Below, one piece after another: positions 1 to 10,410 of a DNA stretch of 64,000 nt. Location: NCBI GenBank assembly GCA_949752735.1, contig OX457053.1, forward strand, positions 813,293 to 877,292. Reading direction: 5' to 3'. How positions within the stretch are numbered: the first letter of the stretch is position 1; each line of letters opens with the position of its first letter. This stretch comes from Lumbricus terrestris (Eukaryota > Annelida > Clitellata > Crassiclitellata > Lumbricidae). A program made the translations under genes and the position numbers. The notes beneath the pieces were generated by a model that did not search any database, had not been told where the DNA came from, and saw only the letters and a program-made list of their open reading frames with translations.

Positions 1-5
1 GACAT
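1..5 (-). CDS. Edge-truncated Mab-21 family first exon (start codon only)
   Basis: Bases 5-1 read ATGTC on the minus strand, and the flank is the same as at the ATG of the exon at 616-697. The rest of this exon lies left of the window. It shows that at least one more first exon of the membrane Mab-21 family exists next door. Whether it has its own gene body cannot be seen. Confidence 0.6.
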
Positions 6-210
6 CTTAGTCGAGATTATTTCAAAACGAATAAAATTATTATTCGACGAATGAATCAACAAATCGGTTTGTTGCCTTTCAATTCTCCCAAATGAACCGG
101 TAAGAGAAGCTCTACTACTATAATTGTGAATCTGCGTCGATCCTGAGGTTCGTCCACCTTTAGATTCAGGTTTTAAATTAATACGAGAACTGCGTGTTTT
201 CCGCTGAGCT

Positions 211-220
211 ATTTATATAT
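211..220 (-). promoter_or_regulatory. TATA-like box upstream of edge first exon
   Basis: On the minus strand the sequence reads ATATATAAATAGC, about 205 bp upstream of the ATG at 5-3. The same box at the same distance is kept in the duplicate unit (904-913). Conservation and position suggest a core promoter, but no transcript evidence is available. Confidence 0.4.
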
Positions 221-413
221 CGCCAGCTTAAAAACAAATACTAATATTATTAGAAAAATATTCTATTGAATTCGTGAGCCTGTCGTAGGTTATGCCGTGC
301 AGCGTTATAGGACGTGTTCAGTCATGCCTCAATACGTCTTTCATTATTTGCTTTCAAGAAATCTATGCTGTATAGACTAGAGTATAGAGACCGGTAGAGT
401 AATGGATAACACT

Positions 414-690
414 GTTGGCAGCGGCTCATAAGCCTACATTGCTACATACTTTGTCCAAATACATGCGCACATACATAAACATAAACACACACGCATACAT
501 AATACGAGTACAACTGTCCATTGTCCAATAAGCTTACTACTGTAACGTAACATTGTGATAATAATTTTAGTTAAGATATGTATTCAGCATCATTATAAAG
601 AGTCAGATCTCCTACCTTTGTACCAATTGATCAGTGCATAACAAGCGACAGCAGTTAATACAAAGACGAGTGAAACGCCCAACGCCGTTA
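414..690 (-). repeat. Segment homologous to 7939-8220 (intron 1 and exon 1)
   Basis: The sequence from cactgttggc onward is nearly identical to the DNA from 7935 onward, covering the start of intron 1 and the first exon of the Mab-21 family. It shows that the first-exon block at 616-697 and the one at 8145-8226 come from the same segmental duplication. Confidence 0.8.
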
Positions 691-697
691 ACGACAT
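616..697 (-). CDS. Mab-21 family first exon: N-terminal membrane anchor
   Basis: The ATG at 697-695 has A at -3 and starts 27 codons plus one base, ending at a donor reading AAAG|gtaggag. The peptide is almost wholly hydrophobic (MSLTALGVSL, then VFVLTAVACYAL) and is followed by NWYK. This looks like a signal anchor with positive charge on its C-terminal side. It is nearly identical to the exon at 8145-8226 and related to 14275-14368. The phase 1 end matches the phase of the Mab-21 body exons. Its own body exon would have to lie left of the window. Alternatively it is an alternative first exon or a dead copy. Confidence 0.6.
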
Positions 698-1104
698 CTT
701 AGTCGAGATTATTTCAAAACGAATAAAATTATTATTCGACGAATGAATCAACAAATCGGTTTGTTGCCTTTCAATTCTCCCAAATGAACCGGTAAGAGAA
801 GCTCTACTATAATAAATTGTGAGTCTGCTTCGATCCTGAGGTTCGTCCACCTTTAGATTCAGGTTTTACATTACTACGAGAACTGCGTGTTTTCCGCTGA
901 GCTATTTATATATCGCTAGATAAAAACAAATACCACTATTATTATAAAAAAAATATTCTATCAAATTCGTGAGTCTGTCGTAGGTCATGCCGTGGGCGAC
1001 TAGGACGTGTTCAATCATGCCTCAATATGTCTTACATAGTTTGCTTTAAGAAATCTACGCCGTATAGAGTAGGCCCTACAGAACCCGGTAGAGTAATGGA
1101 TAAC
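692..1104 (-). repeat. Copy 2 of duplicated promoter/first-exon unit
   Basis: This is the partner of 1-407. After taatggataacac the two copies diverge: copy 1 continues into the 414-690 segment and copy 2 runs into an inserted retroelement at about 1105. Confidence 0.85.
904..913 (-). promoter_or_regulatory. TATA-like box upstream of the 616-697 exon
   Basis: The minus strand reads ATATATAAATAGC about 207 bp upstream of the ATG at 697-695. The box is conserved with 211-220. The homologous flank at 8.3 kb loses similarity before this point, so the first exon at 8145-8226 does not share this promoter. Confidence 0.4.
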
Positions 1105-1345
1105 ACGCTGGCGTGGAGTGCAAGAGGTAGCGAATTCGAGCCCTCGTTGGGCGGATTTGCGTTGTAGGCTGCTATTAGCGCCATGTAGGCTATTGCAGGC
1201 TGTCTGCTCAGTTAGTGTAGGCTACTTAAGATTTGTGTATTCTGTTATCTGCGTTCTTGTGAATTGTTTGAGCTGCATAATTGTATGTTGTAATCGGTTG
1301 CGATCTGTCAACCGGATTGTTGAATAAAAAAGAATATTATTATTA
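1105..1345 (+). mobile_element. Retroelement insert, probably SINE-like
   Basis: It begins with a tRNA-like stretch (ggtagcgaattcgagccct resembles a B box) and ends with AATAAAAAAG and an ATT-rich tail. It interrupts the similarity between the two first-exon units. No ORF is evident. A truncated LINE end is the alternative. Confidence 0.4.
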
Positions 1346-2340
1346 TATAAATTATGTGCTGGATGTTTCTAGAGCTAGACAGGTATACAGTTTTATACAC
1401 TTATTCCTCCGACTTATTTTCTGATAAATTTTGAGGCGATCGATCGAACGCTCTCCTTGGTCGCTTGCCTAGCAAAAGGTCGAAAGGAACGCCAAAGCGA
1501 TGGCATCAAGAACTGATGATTATAACAAGTGGTGGTTGGGCGGATGGTAATGGAAGGATGTTGGTGACTTAGGTACCAATAATCAATCAATCGATAAAAA
1601 TAATAATATTAATAGCAATAATAATTATGAATAGCCTAATGATGATAACGATCTTCCTTTTGAATTACGCTCCTCATCTGTTTCCAGGGCTGTTTTTAAG
1701 AAATTTTTAGAACTGCACATCCTCTTCTCTCTTTTCTCAACCTCCATGGTAAATTACTCCCAATCTGAGGAAAATGGCCTATTTTTGCTAGTTTTAACTG
1801 CACGGAGCGTGACGGAAGTGCTTCCACAACTGCACGAATCCATTTAGAACTGCACATTTAGTGTAGAACTGCACGTTAAAAAAGCCCTGTCTGTTTCTTC
1901 ACCTTAATTAACAATCTCCCACCATCATCATCTCGGGTTACCACTGGAATCAAAGTCTCACCTCTTTAAGACCTCTGACCCAGATCCACCTGAACCTTAC
2001 CATTTTGCAATAATTCTCGAACTAAGCCATGTCCAATTTAACATCTACTCTGCTCCTTTGACCATCTTGAAACCTTAGACCTCTTTGTCTTCTCTGACTC
2101 CATGCAGTGCTCGTGATAAAGCAGGTCTGGAGTCATTTTAAACCGCGGAAAGTCTGCACCCTTGATAAAAATAAAACCATGATCCTAATGAGCCTTCTCT
2201 GTACTTGCTTGATGTTACCGATCAGGGAACCAGACTATTAAAATACATATTCAGCATAAGCTTAATTATCTGTTAAATTAATATTATTTCTATTCTGGTT
2301 ACCTGCTCAATGATATTAAGTAGCCGAAGTAAGTGCGGTG
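1346..2340. other. Intergenic DNA apart from the MITE at 1685-1889
   Basis: AT-rich sequence with scattered ATT/TAA runs. I see no exon, RNA gene or long ORF here. Confidence 0.5.
1685..1889. mobile_element. hAT-like MITE, 205 bp, perfect 8-bp TSD
   Basis: It has ends CAGGGCTG and AGCCCTG, with repeated subterminal words agaactgcac near both ends. It is flanked on both sides by tctgtttc (1677-1684 and 1890-1897). An 8-bp target duplication and CAGGG ends are typical of hAT elements. It has no coding capacity and so is non-autonomous. Confidence 0.85.
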
Positions 2341-2351
2341 AAAGCTCATTG

Positions 2352-2690
2352 ATATCAAGGTTGCTTTGGGATCAAGGGTGCATTGGGATCAAGGTTGCAT
2401 TGGGATCAAGGGTGCATTGGGATCAAGGGTGCATTGGGATCAAGGTTGCATTGGGATCAAGGGTGCATTGGGATCAAGGGTGCATTGGGATCAAGGGTGC
2501 ATTGGGATCAAGGTTGCATTGGGATCAAGGTTGCATTGGGATCAAGGGTGCATTGGGATCAAGGGTGCATTGGGATCAAGGTTGCATTGGGATCAAGGTT
2601 GCTTTGGAATCAAGGGTGCATTGGGATCAAGGTTGCTTTGGGATCAAGGGTGCATTGGGATCAAGGGTGCATTGGGATCAAGGGTGCACA
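2352..2690 (+). repeat. 17-bp minisatellite, about 20 units
   Basis: The unit is ttgggatcaaggktgca, repeated about 20 times. Units differ mainly at one position (aagggtgca versus aaggttgca) and occasionally ttgctttgg. The period is not a multiple of three, so all three frames stay open and give spurious repetitive ORFs. Confidence 0.95.
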
Positions 2691-2759
2691 CAATCCCTGT
2701 GTATGAATTTGTTCATGTGCGCCTGTATCAAAACACTATGGAGCATCTTGTAATATAAT

Positions 2760-3313
2760 ATCAATGAGGCCAAGATTTTGTACAGAGGTCGTTCAAGATC
2801 TTTTCGTTGAACAAAGGTTGCACTTTAGCCAAAAGTAAAATTGTCGTGGAAAGAAGTTTCCTACGTAGGCTACAATGAGAGAAGGAATTATAATGGAAAT
2901 ACAGCCGATCATAGCACTGAACCAACTACATGATGTTGATGAATAACCAAACAGAGGCCTTGAGTTTCATACTGGCTCTCTATAGAAATGAAATACTGAA
3001 AGATATTTTCTGTTTTAAACTATTTTAATAAGCCAATGATTGAAGGCATAATTATGACTACACTATAATATAAGAAGCAACAATCCAACAAATTTTACAA
3101 TATCATATGATCAACTAAGATAGGCCTAAGTGGTAAAAAGCCTCACATACAGTAATGCATCTCTTGCATATTCATCCATTGATTACTGATACCGGTTCGA
3201 TTATGCAAAGCCATCAAAAAGCCGTCTCTCTGTCTTCGTTGCTTGTTAAGAAAATTGTCTTTTCTGAAGAAAAAAACATAGTCTCAGATTTAATCAAATA
3301 TGTCTTGAAACAA
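2760..3313. other. 3' flank of the first Mab-21 gene, no recognised feature
   Basis: Non-repetitive AT-rich DNA downstream of the stop codon at 3314. It probably holds the 3' UTR. I could not pick a convincing polyadenylation signal. Confidence 0.4.
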
Positions 3314-4938
3314 TTAGTTGAAAGCCTGAAGAACCTGCATCATCTGTCTTTCATTAGTACACAGTACGTGAATTCTGCAACCCATGTTGTTGATGCAATC
3401 CTCCACCATGTGGGAAGTCAGGTTCACTGCATCGAGACGGAAGTGAGGAAGGTTCTTTGCCTTAAGACATTTTTCCAACCAGAGCAAAGCATCCATCAGC
3501 CTCTCACCAAGATTTCTTTCATTCCAGTCAGGAGGGTCTAGTTTACGAATCAACCAAAGAAAAACTGTTTTCAGATGGTAAGAGGTAAGTGGAGCCAGTG
3601 CGACCTCTCTATTTCGTATCACCTTTAGAATGCGAAAAACCATCTTCAGGCACCCGTACTGCGAACCATAAATTGCATCCTTTGCCTCTGTGGAGTAAGA
3701 AAGTCGCCAAGCCTTGGAATTTTCCACTTCCAGTGTGTACCAGTCTTCATTTGGTTTGGCGGCGTATAGCTCTCCACCTACTTCGTAAGTGAGTATCACG
3801 TCGACATAGTACAAAGGAGCCTTTGTACAACTCTCAACAACAAAAGCTTGTTCTTCGCTCTCACATATAAGCAGCCGAACAGTGGATCCTTCGCGTCGAA
3901 TGTGGACCTTACCGTTCAGCATACGGGAACTGGTTAGGACTTTCTGAATGGCGCTGACCATTTTGGTTGTTTCCTTTCTCGAGTTGAGTCGTTCCCTGGT
4001 TAGACCGATCCGTAGATTCAGTCTAACAAAATCAGGTTTATCTTCGATTTGCGATACTTCAATCTGATTTGCCTTGCTGTCATCTATAACAAGCACTTTG
4101 AACTCCAAGTTATCATCATTTGCACCAATTCTGTGACCAGCAAAACGCACGCGATATCCCAGAAGTTGTGTCTCAATCTCCGAAATGTACTTAAGGTGAG
4201 TTGGTGTGAATTTGTCAACGCGCTCATCGTTGTAGGATCCTCTAAAACCTGTTTCTCTGGATGAAAGTGGTCGATACGATGCAGGATCCGGAATCATTCT
4301 GCTTTTAACCGGTTTCGCAACGTAAAACAGCTTCTCTCCAGAAACTTCTACTTCCAAGGCTGCTACAAGATCAACTGTGTATAAAGGCGGATCTGAACTG
4401 ATTTTGTTGTCATAAACGTCTATCTGGACGGCTGGACCATGACGACGTGGCAGAATCCTTCCTCTAGTCTCCCATGATGAATCTATCCAATTCTGTATTT
4501 CCCCGAAAAACGTTTGTATTGTGTTTTGGCCATCTATGAACAATTGAACTGTACCATCCGAAGACTGCGTAAGAATTTTGTCGAAAAATCTTTTCTTCTG
4601 TGCTGGAGAGTAACCCTCATAGAGATAAAGAAACACATGGCCTGCGATGCTGGGAACATCTTTCGTATACACTTTCCATCCTTTTGGCAATTTCATAGTT
4701 ACCAAGATATCAAACTCCAGATCGTCGTTTCCTTCACTCTTTGCTACCTTCACTCCCTCGTATGCACTGCCAACATATTGTGGATGAACTGGAATGTCCT
4801 TTCCTCTAAGGTAACTGAAGAAGTTTTCCATGAGGTCTGTGTGTCTTTTTGACACTTGACGAAGTCTCTCTGGTTCACGAGCATATCGATGGTGAAATGA
4901 TGAAGCAGCCTCTCTTAGCCTTTCCCCCTTATGCCAAC
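3314..4938 (-). CDS. Mab-21/cGAS-like protein with two tandem nucleotidyltransferase cores (body exon)
   Basis: The exon starts after an acceptor (gcttatttacag|GTTGGC) and encodes 540 residues to the stop. Joined in phase 1 to the anchor exon 8145-8226 it gives about 568 residues. Numbering from the ORF Met at 4957, seven residues before W8, core 1 has GS at 63-64, E81-x-D83 (DLEFD) and D196 (YTVDLV): the nucleotidyltransferase metal ligands of cGAS-like enzymes. A second core follows at about 255-405, where the matching sites read LEFK (K287) and D386 and no GS motif is seen. A Mab-21 helical lobe ends the protein, with the family signature LTSYHLKT at about 457-464. I see no Cys/His zinc thumb. 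Known family members make cyclic dinucleotides in response to nucleic acid; ligand and product here are unknown. The ORF Met lies in the intron and is not the true start. Confidence 0.8.
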
Positions 4939-4940
4939 CT

Positions 4941-5955
4941 GTAAATAAGCAAAGCAATATCCATTAACGCGTAGGCCTGCAATCCCTTCATAAATGGATA
5001 TGTTAAACTGCTATTATTAGCTATTCGCAGCCATTTAAGCTAGAAGACTATTAACTTCATACGAGGTTCCTGTGTATATTACGATTCATTCAGCAGTAAT
5101 TAAGGCGACGAATATAAACATAATATTGTGAACAAATTATATATGAAATAAACAGTTGAGTAGGATGGTAGGGACGAGAACTGCATGTGGCCGTTTTAAA
5201 AGCAAGAAACGAGGGATGCTTCATTTGGATAGAATCTGAAACAGTGAAGTAAGTTAGTGTCAGTCAGTCCAATGAGTTGTTCGACTCGACCCGGGCCACC
5301 ATGGACTATTCTTACGGCCAACCATTTTGACTCGACGCAAACGCGGCGCTCGTGAATAAGCTGGTGCCCCGCGCTTGGCTTTCGAGTGGCGCTGTAGAAA
5401 TTTGGAGATTACTTACGATTGTTCAAAGTCACAAAGGTTTCTTTCACAATAGAAGCTGAAGAAAAGAAGGAAACGTTGGTAGAAAGAGAAAAATAATTTA
5501 TCGAACGTAGAAGATGTTATACTTTGCTTCTGAGCCGATGAACCTGACTCCAGCCAGGCTTCAACTTCATATCTCGAACAGGGTTCCATTGCAATATGTT
5601 GCCTAGAGTTTCTTTTATTTGACTGCAAACTACAAAGACAGGCATTCGACTACACATAATATGCACCTTCGAAAATGACCATTAATTTCTGACTTTTCTC
5701 TAAGACATCTCACTGCAATGCTACTGAGTCAACGTCATTATTTTTTAAAGAGTATTCATTGTGGAATGTGGATCCTCCCAGTGCTACCTGGGCAATGTCA
5801 CGGTCTTCTTACTGCACATAAATTTGGAAACACGATCTGGGGTAAGCTGTGTGTTTACTTAGATTGTCTGTGCGTTAGACCTTGCTAGTGTTTGCGACCG
5901 TCCACTTGGAACTCACGACCCACATTTCTATGCATCCAGCATTAGCGCCTGAAAT
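4941..5955. other. Intron 1 of the first Mab-21 gene, proximal part
   Basis: No exon is firmly supported. The part from about 5270 to 5415 resembles 15240-15420 (see that entry). A good donor-like word (caatc|gtaagt on the minus strand, exon side ending at 5417) follows a pyrimidine-rich acceptor-like stretch, but the resulting mini-exon is speculative. Confidence 0.4.
5270..5415 (-). repeat. Duplicated flank, partner of 15240-15420
   Basis: Shared words include gctcgtgaataa, cttggctttc, agtggcgct and ttggagatta in the same order as at 15.3 kb, with moderate divergence. It is either a low-copy dispersed repeat or the remains of the duplication that made the Mab-21 genes. Confidence 0.6.
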
Positions 5956-6086
5956 CTATTCTCTTTTACCATGGCTGAAAACGACTCCGAGAGGAATGGC
6001 GAGAAAATGAGCTACATAAAACGAATAAACGGCTACCGAATGAAGATGGAGGAAGAAATTAATCTGCATCAATTCAGTGTGACACA

Positions 6087-6147
6087 AACACAGACAAACA
6101 AACACACAAACACACACACACAAACACACACACGCGCGCACACACAT
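6087..6147 (+). repeat. CA-rich microsatellite
   Basis: Interrupted (CA)n with acaaacac and cgcgcg variants. It produces a false CVCVCV-type reading frame on the minus strand. Confidence 0.9.
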
Positions 6148-6289
6148 GTTTACCTTGAGAGATGAGTGAAATCTATGAACGCCCAAATTGTTCGACTGTA
6201 CACAATAAAAAATTATGACTCTTTAGAACCCGAGTGAATCTTTGCATAAACTCTGTCCAACTGCAAATAATATTATTGGCGAAACGTGT

Positions 6290-6470
6290 TTCTGTAGCAT
6301 AACATCTGACTAAGACTCCTTCCAGAAAAGCGAAACATTTTGCGTATCGTAATTTTTTCATCCAACCATCACCAGCAATAATCTTATGTTTAACTATGGC
6401 TTGCCGCAGTACATGCGTGGCGATCTTGACCTGAATAATACCTGAAGAATTTTGTCTTCTCTAGAGCTTA
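6290..6470 (-). repeat. Direct repeat, partner of 8340-8520
   Basis: Shared words include ttccagaaaagcgaaac, accagcaataat/gccagcaataat, tatgtttgactatggc-like text and cgatcttgacctgaataata. It is part of the duplication mosaic around the first Mab-21 gene. Confidence 0.7.
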
Positions 6471-6995
6471 ACAGGAGTCGGTTGAATATAATAGCTGTAA
6501 GGCAGTCACGTAAACGCACCCATAATGTCCTACTACTCAATTAACCAACTTCGTCCGATGAAAGGAAATCTGTCAACCCCAGGGCATCTGCAGGAATCGA
6601 TCCCGCTTCGTGTTCTCCTCTTCACATCAATAATTTTGCCATTCATTAATTTTATTATACACCTACCCTTGTGATTTCATGTTTAATCACGACAGGCTGC
6701 TACATAAAAATATCTTGCGGTGAATTGCATATAATGGTAAATTTCCATTGTTCGGTAGAAAGCATGCCCATCGTCTCACTAATTCAGAAAATATAGAGTA
6801 GTTGACGGATTAACTATAATAGACTCATACACAGAAGGTAGACCTATTGCTTGACCATTACTAGCTCGAAAGTAATAACTCAATATGCGATTAATTCGCA
6901 TTATGCAAATTAATTCGTTCTTTCATTGTGCAATGCATCTTGGTCTAAGAATGCTGACTTCATTGACTTCATATATGTGAAATACAGTCTATATA

Positions 6996-7217
6996 TCTAT
7001 ATCTGTAAGAAAGGACTTGCGTATATTTGGCCCTAATGCACGCATACAGTTTTGCACCTACTGACCTGAAACATTGCATATAGATAAATGTTCGGAGGTG
7101 TACCGGTGGAGGTCGGAGTGTGGTGGGGTGAAGTGGGGTGGGTGTGGTGTGGTTAGGTCGTGGCCGAGAGCGGGTCGAATCCTAAATTTCCCGGGCAACG
7201 CCGGGTACCCCAGCTAG
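6996..7217 (+). mobile_element. Helitron-like non-autonomous insert, about 222 bp
   Basis: The paralogous L1 intron has an empty site reading actatatatatatgagtga near 26484. Here the same text is split by an insert that starts TCTATATCTG and ends with a GC-rich hairpin (cccgggcaacgccggg) followed by CAGCTAG, and the host T follows. A TC start, a 3' hairpin, a CTAG end, insertion between A and T, and no target duplication are the Helitron signature. Confidence 0.75.
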
Positions 7218-7259
7218 TGAGTGATATAATATGAAAACCAGAGTGGAACGTAGGCCTAC

Positions 7260-7357
7260 CTTCTTTGGAGGAAGATTACAGCGGCGATCGAAGCAGCGAT
7301 GACTAAGGCACCACCGACTTCAACACCAACAACAATGCCAATTGTAGCTCCTCTACC
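7260..7357 (-). pseudogene. Relic transmembrane exon of the lectin-receptor family
   Basis: It reads GRGATIGIVVGVEVGG and then a hydrophobic run ending in FLQRR, matching the L1 transmembrane exon at 26527-26623 with a few changes (for example Q for R near the end). Splice sites are still recognisable (acceptor ttaaacag, donor AAG|gtagg). Confidence 0.75.
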
Positions 7358-7869
7358 TGTTTAATCAAAGTCAACGCATTTGTCCTGTAGCCTATCTCTG
7401 TTTCTAGTATAATACTAACCACAGACATTTTTTCTGCATTTCTCACTGCCTTTACACGGTACTGATACTTTAGTTAACAAAGGTCATAATTATTATCTTA
7501 ATATTATTACAATATGAAAAGCAAAACGCACTTGTGTAAACAATTTTGGCTTACGCGTAGGCTTATATATACTACATGTACATAATATGTAGTAGGCCTA
7601 TATATGTATAATTATAATATGCCCATCCTAAAAACAAAAAGAATTGGTCACCATTACGATTTTCGAGTCACAATTCTGACTAATTTTCTTGCTGTTCCTA
7701 AAACGGTTGTAAATTCTACGTTGTTGTTGCTCTATCACTCACTGCTTTTGTCAAATCTAGAAATTTACTATGCATTATGTTCAACCTTGAAGTTTGTGAT
7801 AAGTATACTTACTAAGACGCATTTGCTGATCCATGCTTCCCGTGTCATTTGCAGTCCAAAATTGTTATT

Positions 7870-7938
7870 TTTACATGGGGAAAATGGATGGCCGTTTTCT
7901 GGGGCTTAGCCCCCACCCTAACCCCACTAGCGCCGCCA
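7870..7938. mobile_element. Right end of a hAT-like MITE
   Basis: The segment ggggcttagcccc then agcgccgccactg matches the right terminus style of the element at 31622-31819. The left end was not found. The similarity between this locus and 410 onward begins at its terminal CACTG. Confidence 0.5.
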
Positions 7939-8144
7939 CTGTTGGCAACGGCTCATAAGCCTACATTGCTACATACTTTGTCCAAATACATGCGCACATA
8001 CATAAACATAAACACACACGCATACATAATACGAGTACAACTGTCCATTGTCCAATAAGCTTACTACTGTAACGTAACATTATGATAATAATTTTCGTTG
8101 AGATAAGGACTCAGCAACATTATATAAAGAGTCAGATCTCCTAC

Positions 8145-8226
8145 CTTTGTACCAATTGATCAGTGCATAACAAGCGATCGCAGTTAATGCAAAGACGAGT
8201 GAAACGCCCAACGCCGTTATCGACAT
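8145..8226 (-). CDS. First exon of the first Mab-21 gene: membrane anchor
   Basis: The ATG at 8226-8224 opens 27 codons plus one base, ending AAAG|gtaggag. The peptide starts MSITALGVSL, continues hydrophobic (VFALTAIACYAL) and ends NWYK. The next exon of the family on this strand is 3314-4938, and a phase 1 join gives Gly-Trp-His-Lys at the junction. A short N-terminus and basic residues after the hydrophobic run suggest a signal anchor with the Mab-21 domain in the cytosol (inference). In-frame codons continue upstream, but similarity to the 14.3 kb copy begins at this ATG, which is why I chose it. Confidence 0.65.
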
Positions 8227-8589
8227 CTTAGTCGAGATTATTTCAAAACGAATAAAATTATTATTCGACGAATGAATCAGCAAATCGGTTTGCTGCCATT
8301 CAATTCTCCCAAATGACGGAATGAACCGCTAAGAGAAGCTCTCCTATAGAAGGAGTTTCCAGAAAAGCGAAACCAATATTTTGCGTCTCGTCATTTTCCC
8401 ATTCAACCATCGCCAGCAATAATATTATGTTTGACTATGGCCTGCCACAGTACATGCTTGACGATCTTGACCTGAATAATACTTGAAGACGTTTGCCTTC
8501 TCTGGATCTCATACGCTGAGAGCCTATAAGCATTAGCTGAACCCTAGGAAGTGGTTTACTCTATAAATGTCAAAATAAATGCAATTGGA

Positions 8590-9000
8590 CTAAAACCTCC
8601 GCCACTGGTTGTCCTCTGCCAGTGCCAGTCCCAAGCCTGGATAAAGGAGGAAGGCGACATTAATCGTCTTTGATAGTGGCATGTAACAAGCAATAAATTG
8701 GACTATGAATGTTTAATATTGCATTGAACGAAATACTTTATCATGTTTCCCAGCGGATCTCATGCCGCATTGCTGCTGTGCTGTGGTCTCTCGCTGTGTC
8801 CTTGGCTGTGCACCGTCATACTTGCGTGATCTTTGCTGTCCAGTCACTGACTGCAACACGCGTCGCATACTTCGCTCTTCGGCTAGGGGTGAGCTTCTGG
8901 TCCCGCGGGCTCGCTTGGCCAATAAAGCAACGCCGTGCTTTCTCGGTCGTGGGGCAGACTGTCTGGAACGACCTCCCGGTTATTCAGACCATGTATTGAA
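8590..9000 (+). mobile_element. LINE 3' coding remnant
   Basis: Two shifted frames encode the usual end of a CR1/Jockey-type ORF2: SARGELLVPRARLA and then QRRAFSVVGQTVWNDLP. Upstream, cccaagcctggataaaggagg is also found near 9925. A frameshift separates the blocks, so it is dead. Confidence 0.7.
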
Positions 9001-9321
9001 AATCATTCTGCGATTATGCAAGTTTTTACAGGAATCGAACTTGATGCCATGCAAGGCGTTATCACGTCCCACTGATCATTTTACCCACGACAACTTAATG
9101 CTACCATCATGGAATATTAAATTTTGATTTAATTACCCCGGTACTTACTGAGGTAAACTCCGAAGGGTCATGACCTGAATGATAAACAATCTATCAGTCA
9201 TTGTCATCGCCTGTACCTATAGAACCGCCAAAACTTCTGTTCAAAGAGTATGAAGGTAAATAAAATATGACGTCTGTATTAGCCTATCTTGATCCTGCAG
9301 CAGCTCTGAGTAAACCTACAG

Positions 9322-9650
9322 GGTGCGCCAAAAAAAGACCCCCCTATTTTTTTTGCCAATATTTTGACCAAAAGTAGGAATTTCCAAATGAAATTTTACA
9401 GGCTTATAGACAATTCATATTTACACATTATGGCCAGATTTCATCAAACTATTTTGTCCAGGGGGTGGTTTCTCTCCGTTCCCCCACGTTGAAATGCAGC
9501 GGTCTTTCAAATCATTGCCAATCGCAACTGAACGTCATGTGTGATAGTTTTCTCCTCACAGAGCTACCATTAAGCTTATAATTATTATTATAAACCTTGT
9601 TTGCACGCTGTCTATTACTTTAAGTTCGAGCAGAAACCTTTGATAGCCGA
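9322..9650 (+). mobile_element. Possible DNA transposon terminus
   Basis: It begins cagggtgcgccaaaaaaaga, an end style common in cut-and-paste transposons. No matching inverted end or target duplication was found, so the boundaries are arbitrary. Confidence 0.3.
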
Positions 9651-9879
9651 GGAACAGCTGCGAAAATGCAATGGAACTAAAGGGAAATGAACTGCTGAAT
9701 CACCTGCTGTTGTAAGCTACACTGGGGAACATAATAATCCAACTGTACGGTATTGGATTAACCCAGATTGTTGAGCAAATATGGCAACAGCTGAAAGTGA
9801 ACTTGGCCAACATAGAGCTTGCTAAGCTTGAACAGCTGCAGCCATATCGTTATTATGTTTGGCTGAGTGCATTTGAAGG

Positions 9880-9980
9880 CAGCCGAAACTTCGCCACCAG
9901 TTGAAGTCTACCAGCGCCCTCCCCAAGTTTGGATAAAGGAGGAGGGCGACGCTAATGGTCTTTGTTACCACACAGTGTCG
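9880..9980 (+). repeat. LINE-derived fragment like 8590-8690
   Basis: Shares the block around ccaagtttggataaaggaggagggcga with the LINE remnant at 8.6 kb and ends similarly in gtctttg. About 430 bp of undistinguished sequence follow to the stop of the second Mab-21 gene. Confidence 0.5.
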
Positions 9981-10410
9981 TTAAACAGTTAAACTGCAAC
10001 TGATCAGCAAACCGATACCATGACTCATCGTAGCCTATTGTGCCTACATGACCACACCTCTGTCTTATTGGTCAGATTTTCGCAATGTTGACCTGATTTC
10101 GACTTGACACTGGAACGCCATCGTTTGGTATACAATCATGTAAGCTATGGATAACATCAAACAGCTTTAACTTTGGCACTGGCGATAATCAATAATATTG
10201 TCAATAGGTCAGTTTATTATAGCATTCTTGTAATTAAGAAAGTTGAACTGTAGAAAGAACAATCGCGCAGTGAATCACCATGTCATTGAGCCAAATACAA
10301 CTAGGCTATAGGAACTGTTTCAACTGAGTCACAGATCACTTCTATTTACACAAAAGCTATGATATTTTAGGAACAGGTGATGAACTCTCAAACGGCGAAT
10401 TTCAAGTTTT

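Larger units (their letters stand above)
1..407 (-). repeat. Copy 1 of duplicated promoter/first-exon unit
   Basis: This stretch matches 692-1104 almost base for base, including the sequence around the ATG, the 5' flank and a TATA-like box. The match ends in both copies at the words taatggataacac. It is a tandem segmental duplication with a period of about 692 bp. Both copies face the minus strand and belong to the Mab-21 family first exon. Confidence 0.85.
6470..7865 (-). pseudogene. Truncated relic of a C-type-lectin receptor gene (3' half)
   Basis: The segment is collinear with 25978-27075 of gene L1: intron text, the transmembrane exon (7260-7357) and the last dozen stalk codons (about 7823-7862, reading TANDTGSMDQQM against TANDTGNMDQQM in L1). 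Everything 5' of the stalk, including both lectin-like domains, is missing, and no tail exon is seen. It lies wholly inside intron 1 of the first Mab-21 gene on the same strand. A Helitron-like insert interrupts it. It cannot encode a receptor, but the transmembrane exon remains open. Confidence 0.8.

Noticed and set aside
2310..2758. Three overlapping ORFs of 107-147 codons
   Set aside because: They are the three frames of the 17-bp minisatellite; the period guarantees open frames.
5413..5628. 71-codon minus-strand ORF ending at a good donor
   Set aside because: The phase 2 end does not fit the Mab-21 body exon, and the anchor exon at 8145 fits better.
5956..6186. Minus-strand ORF with CVCVCV run
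   Set aside because: Translation of the CA microsatellite.
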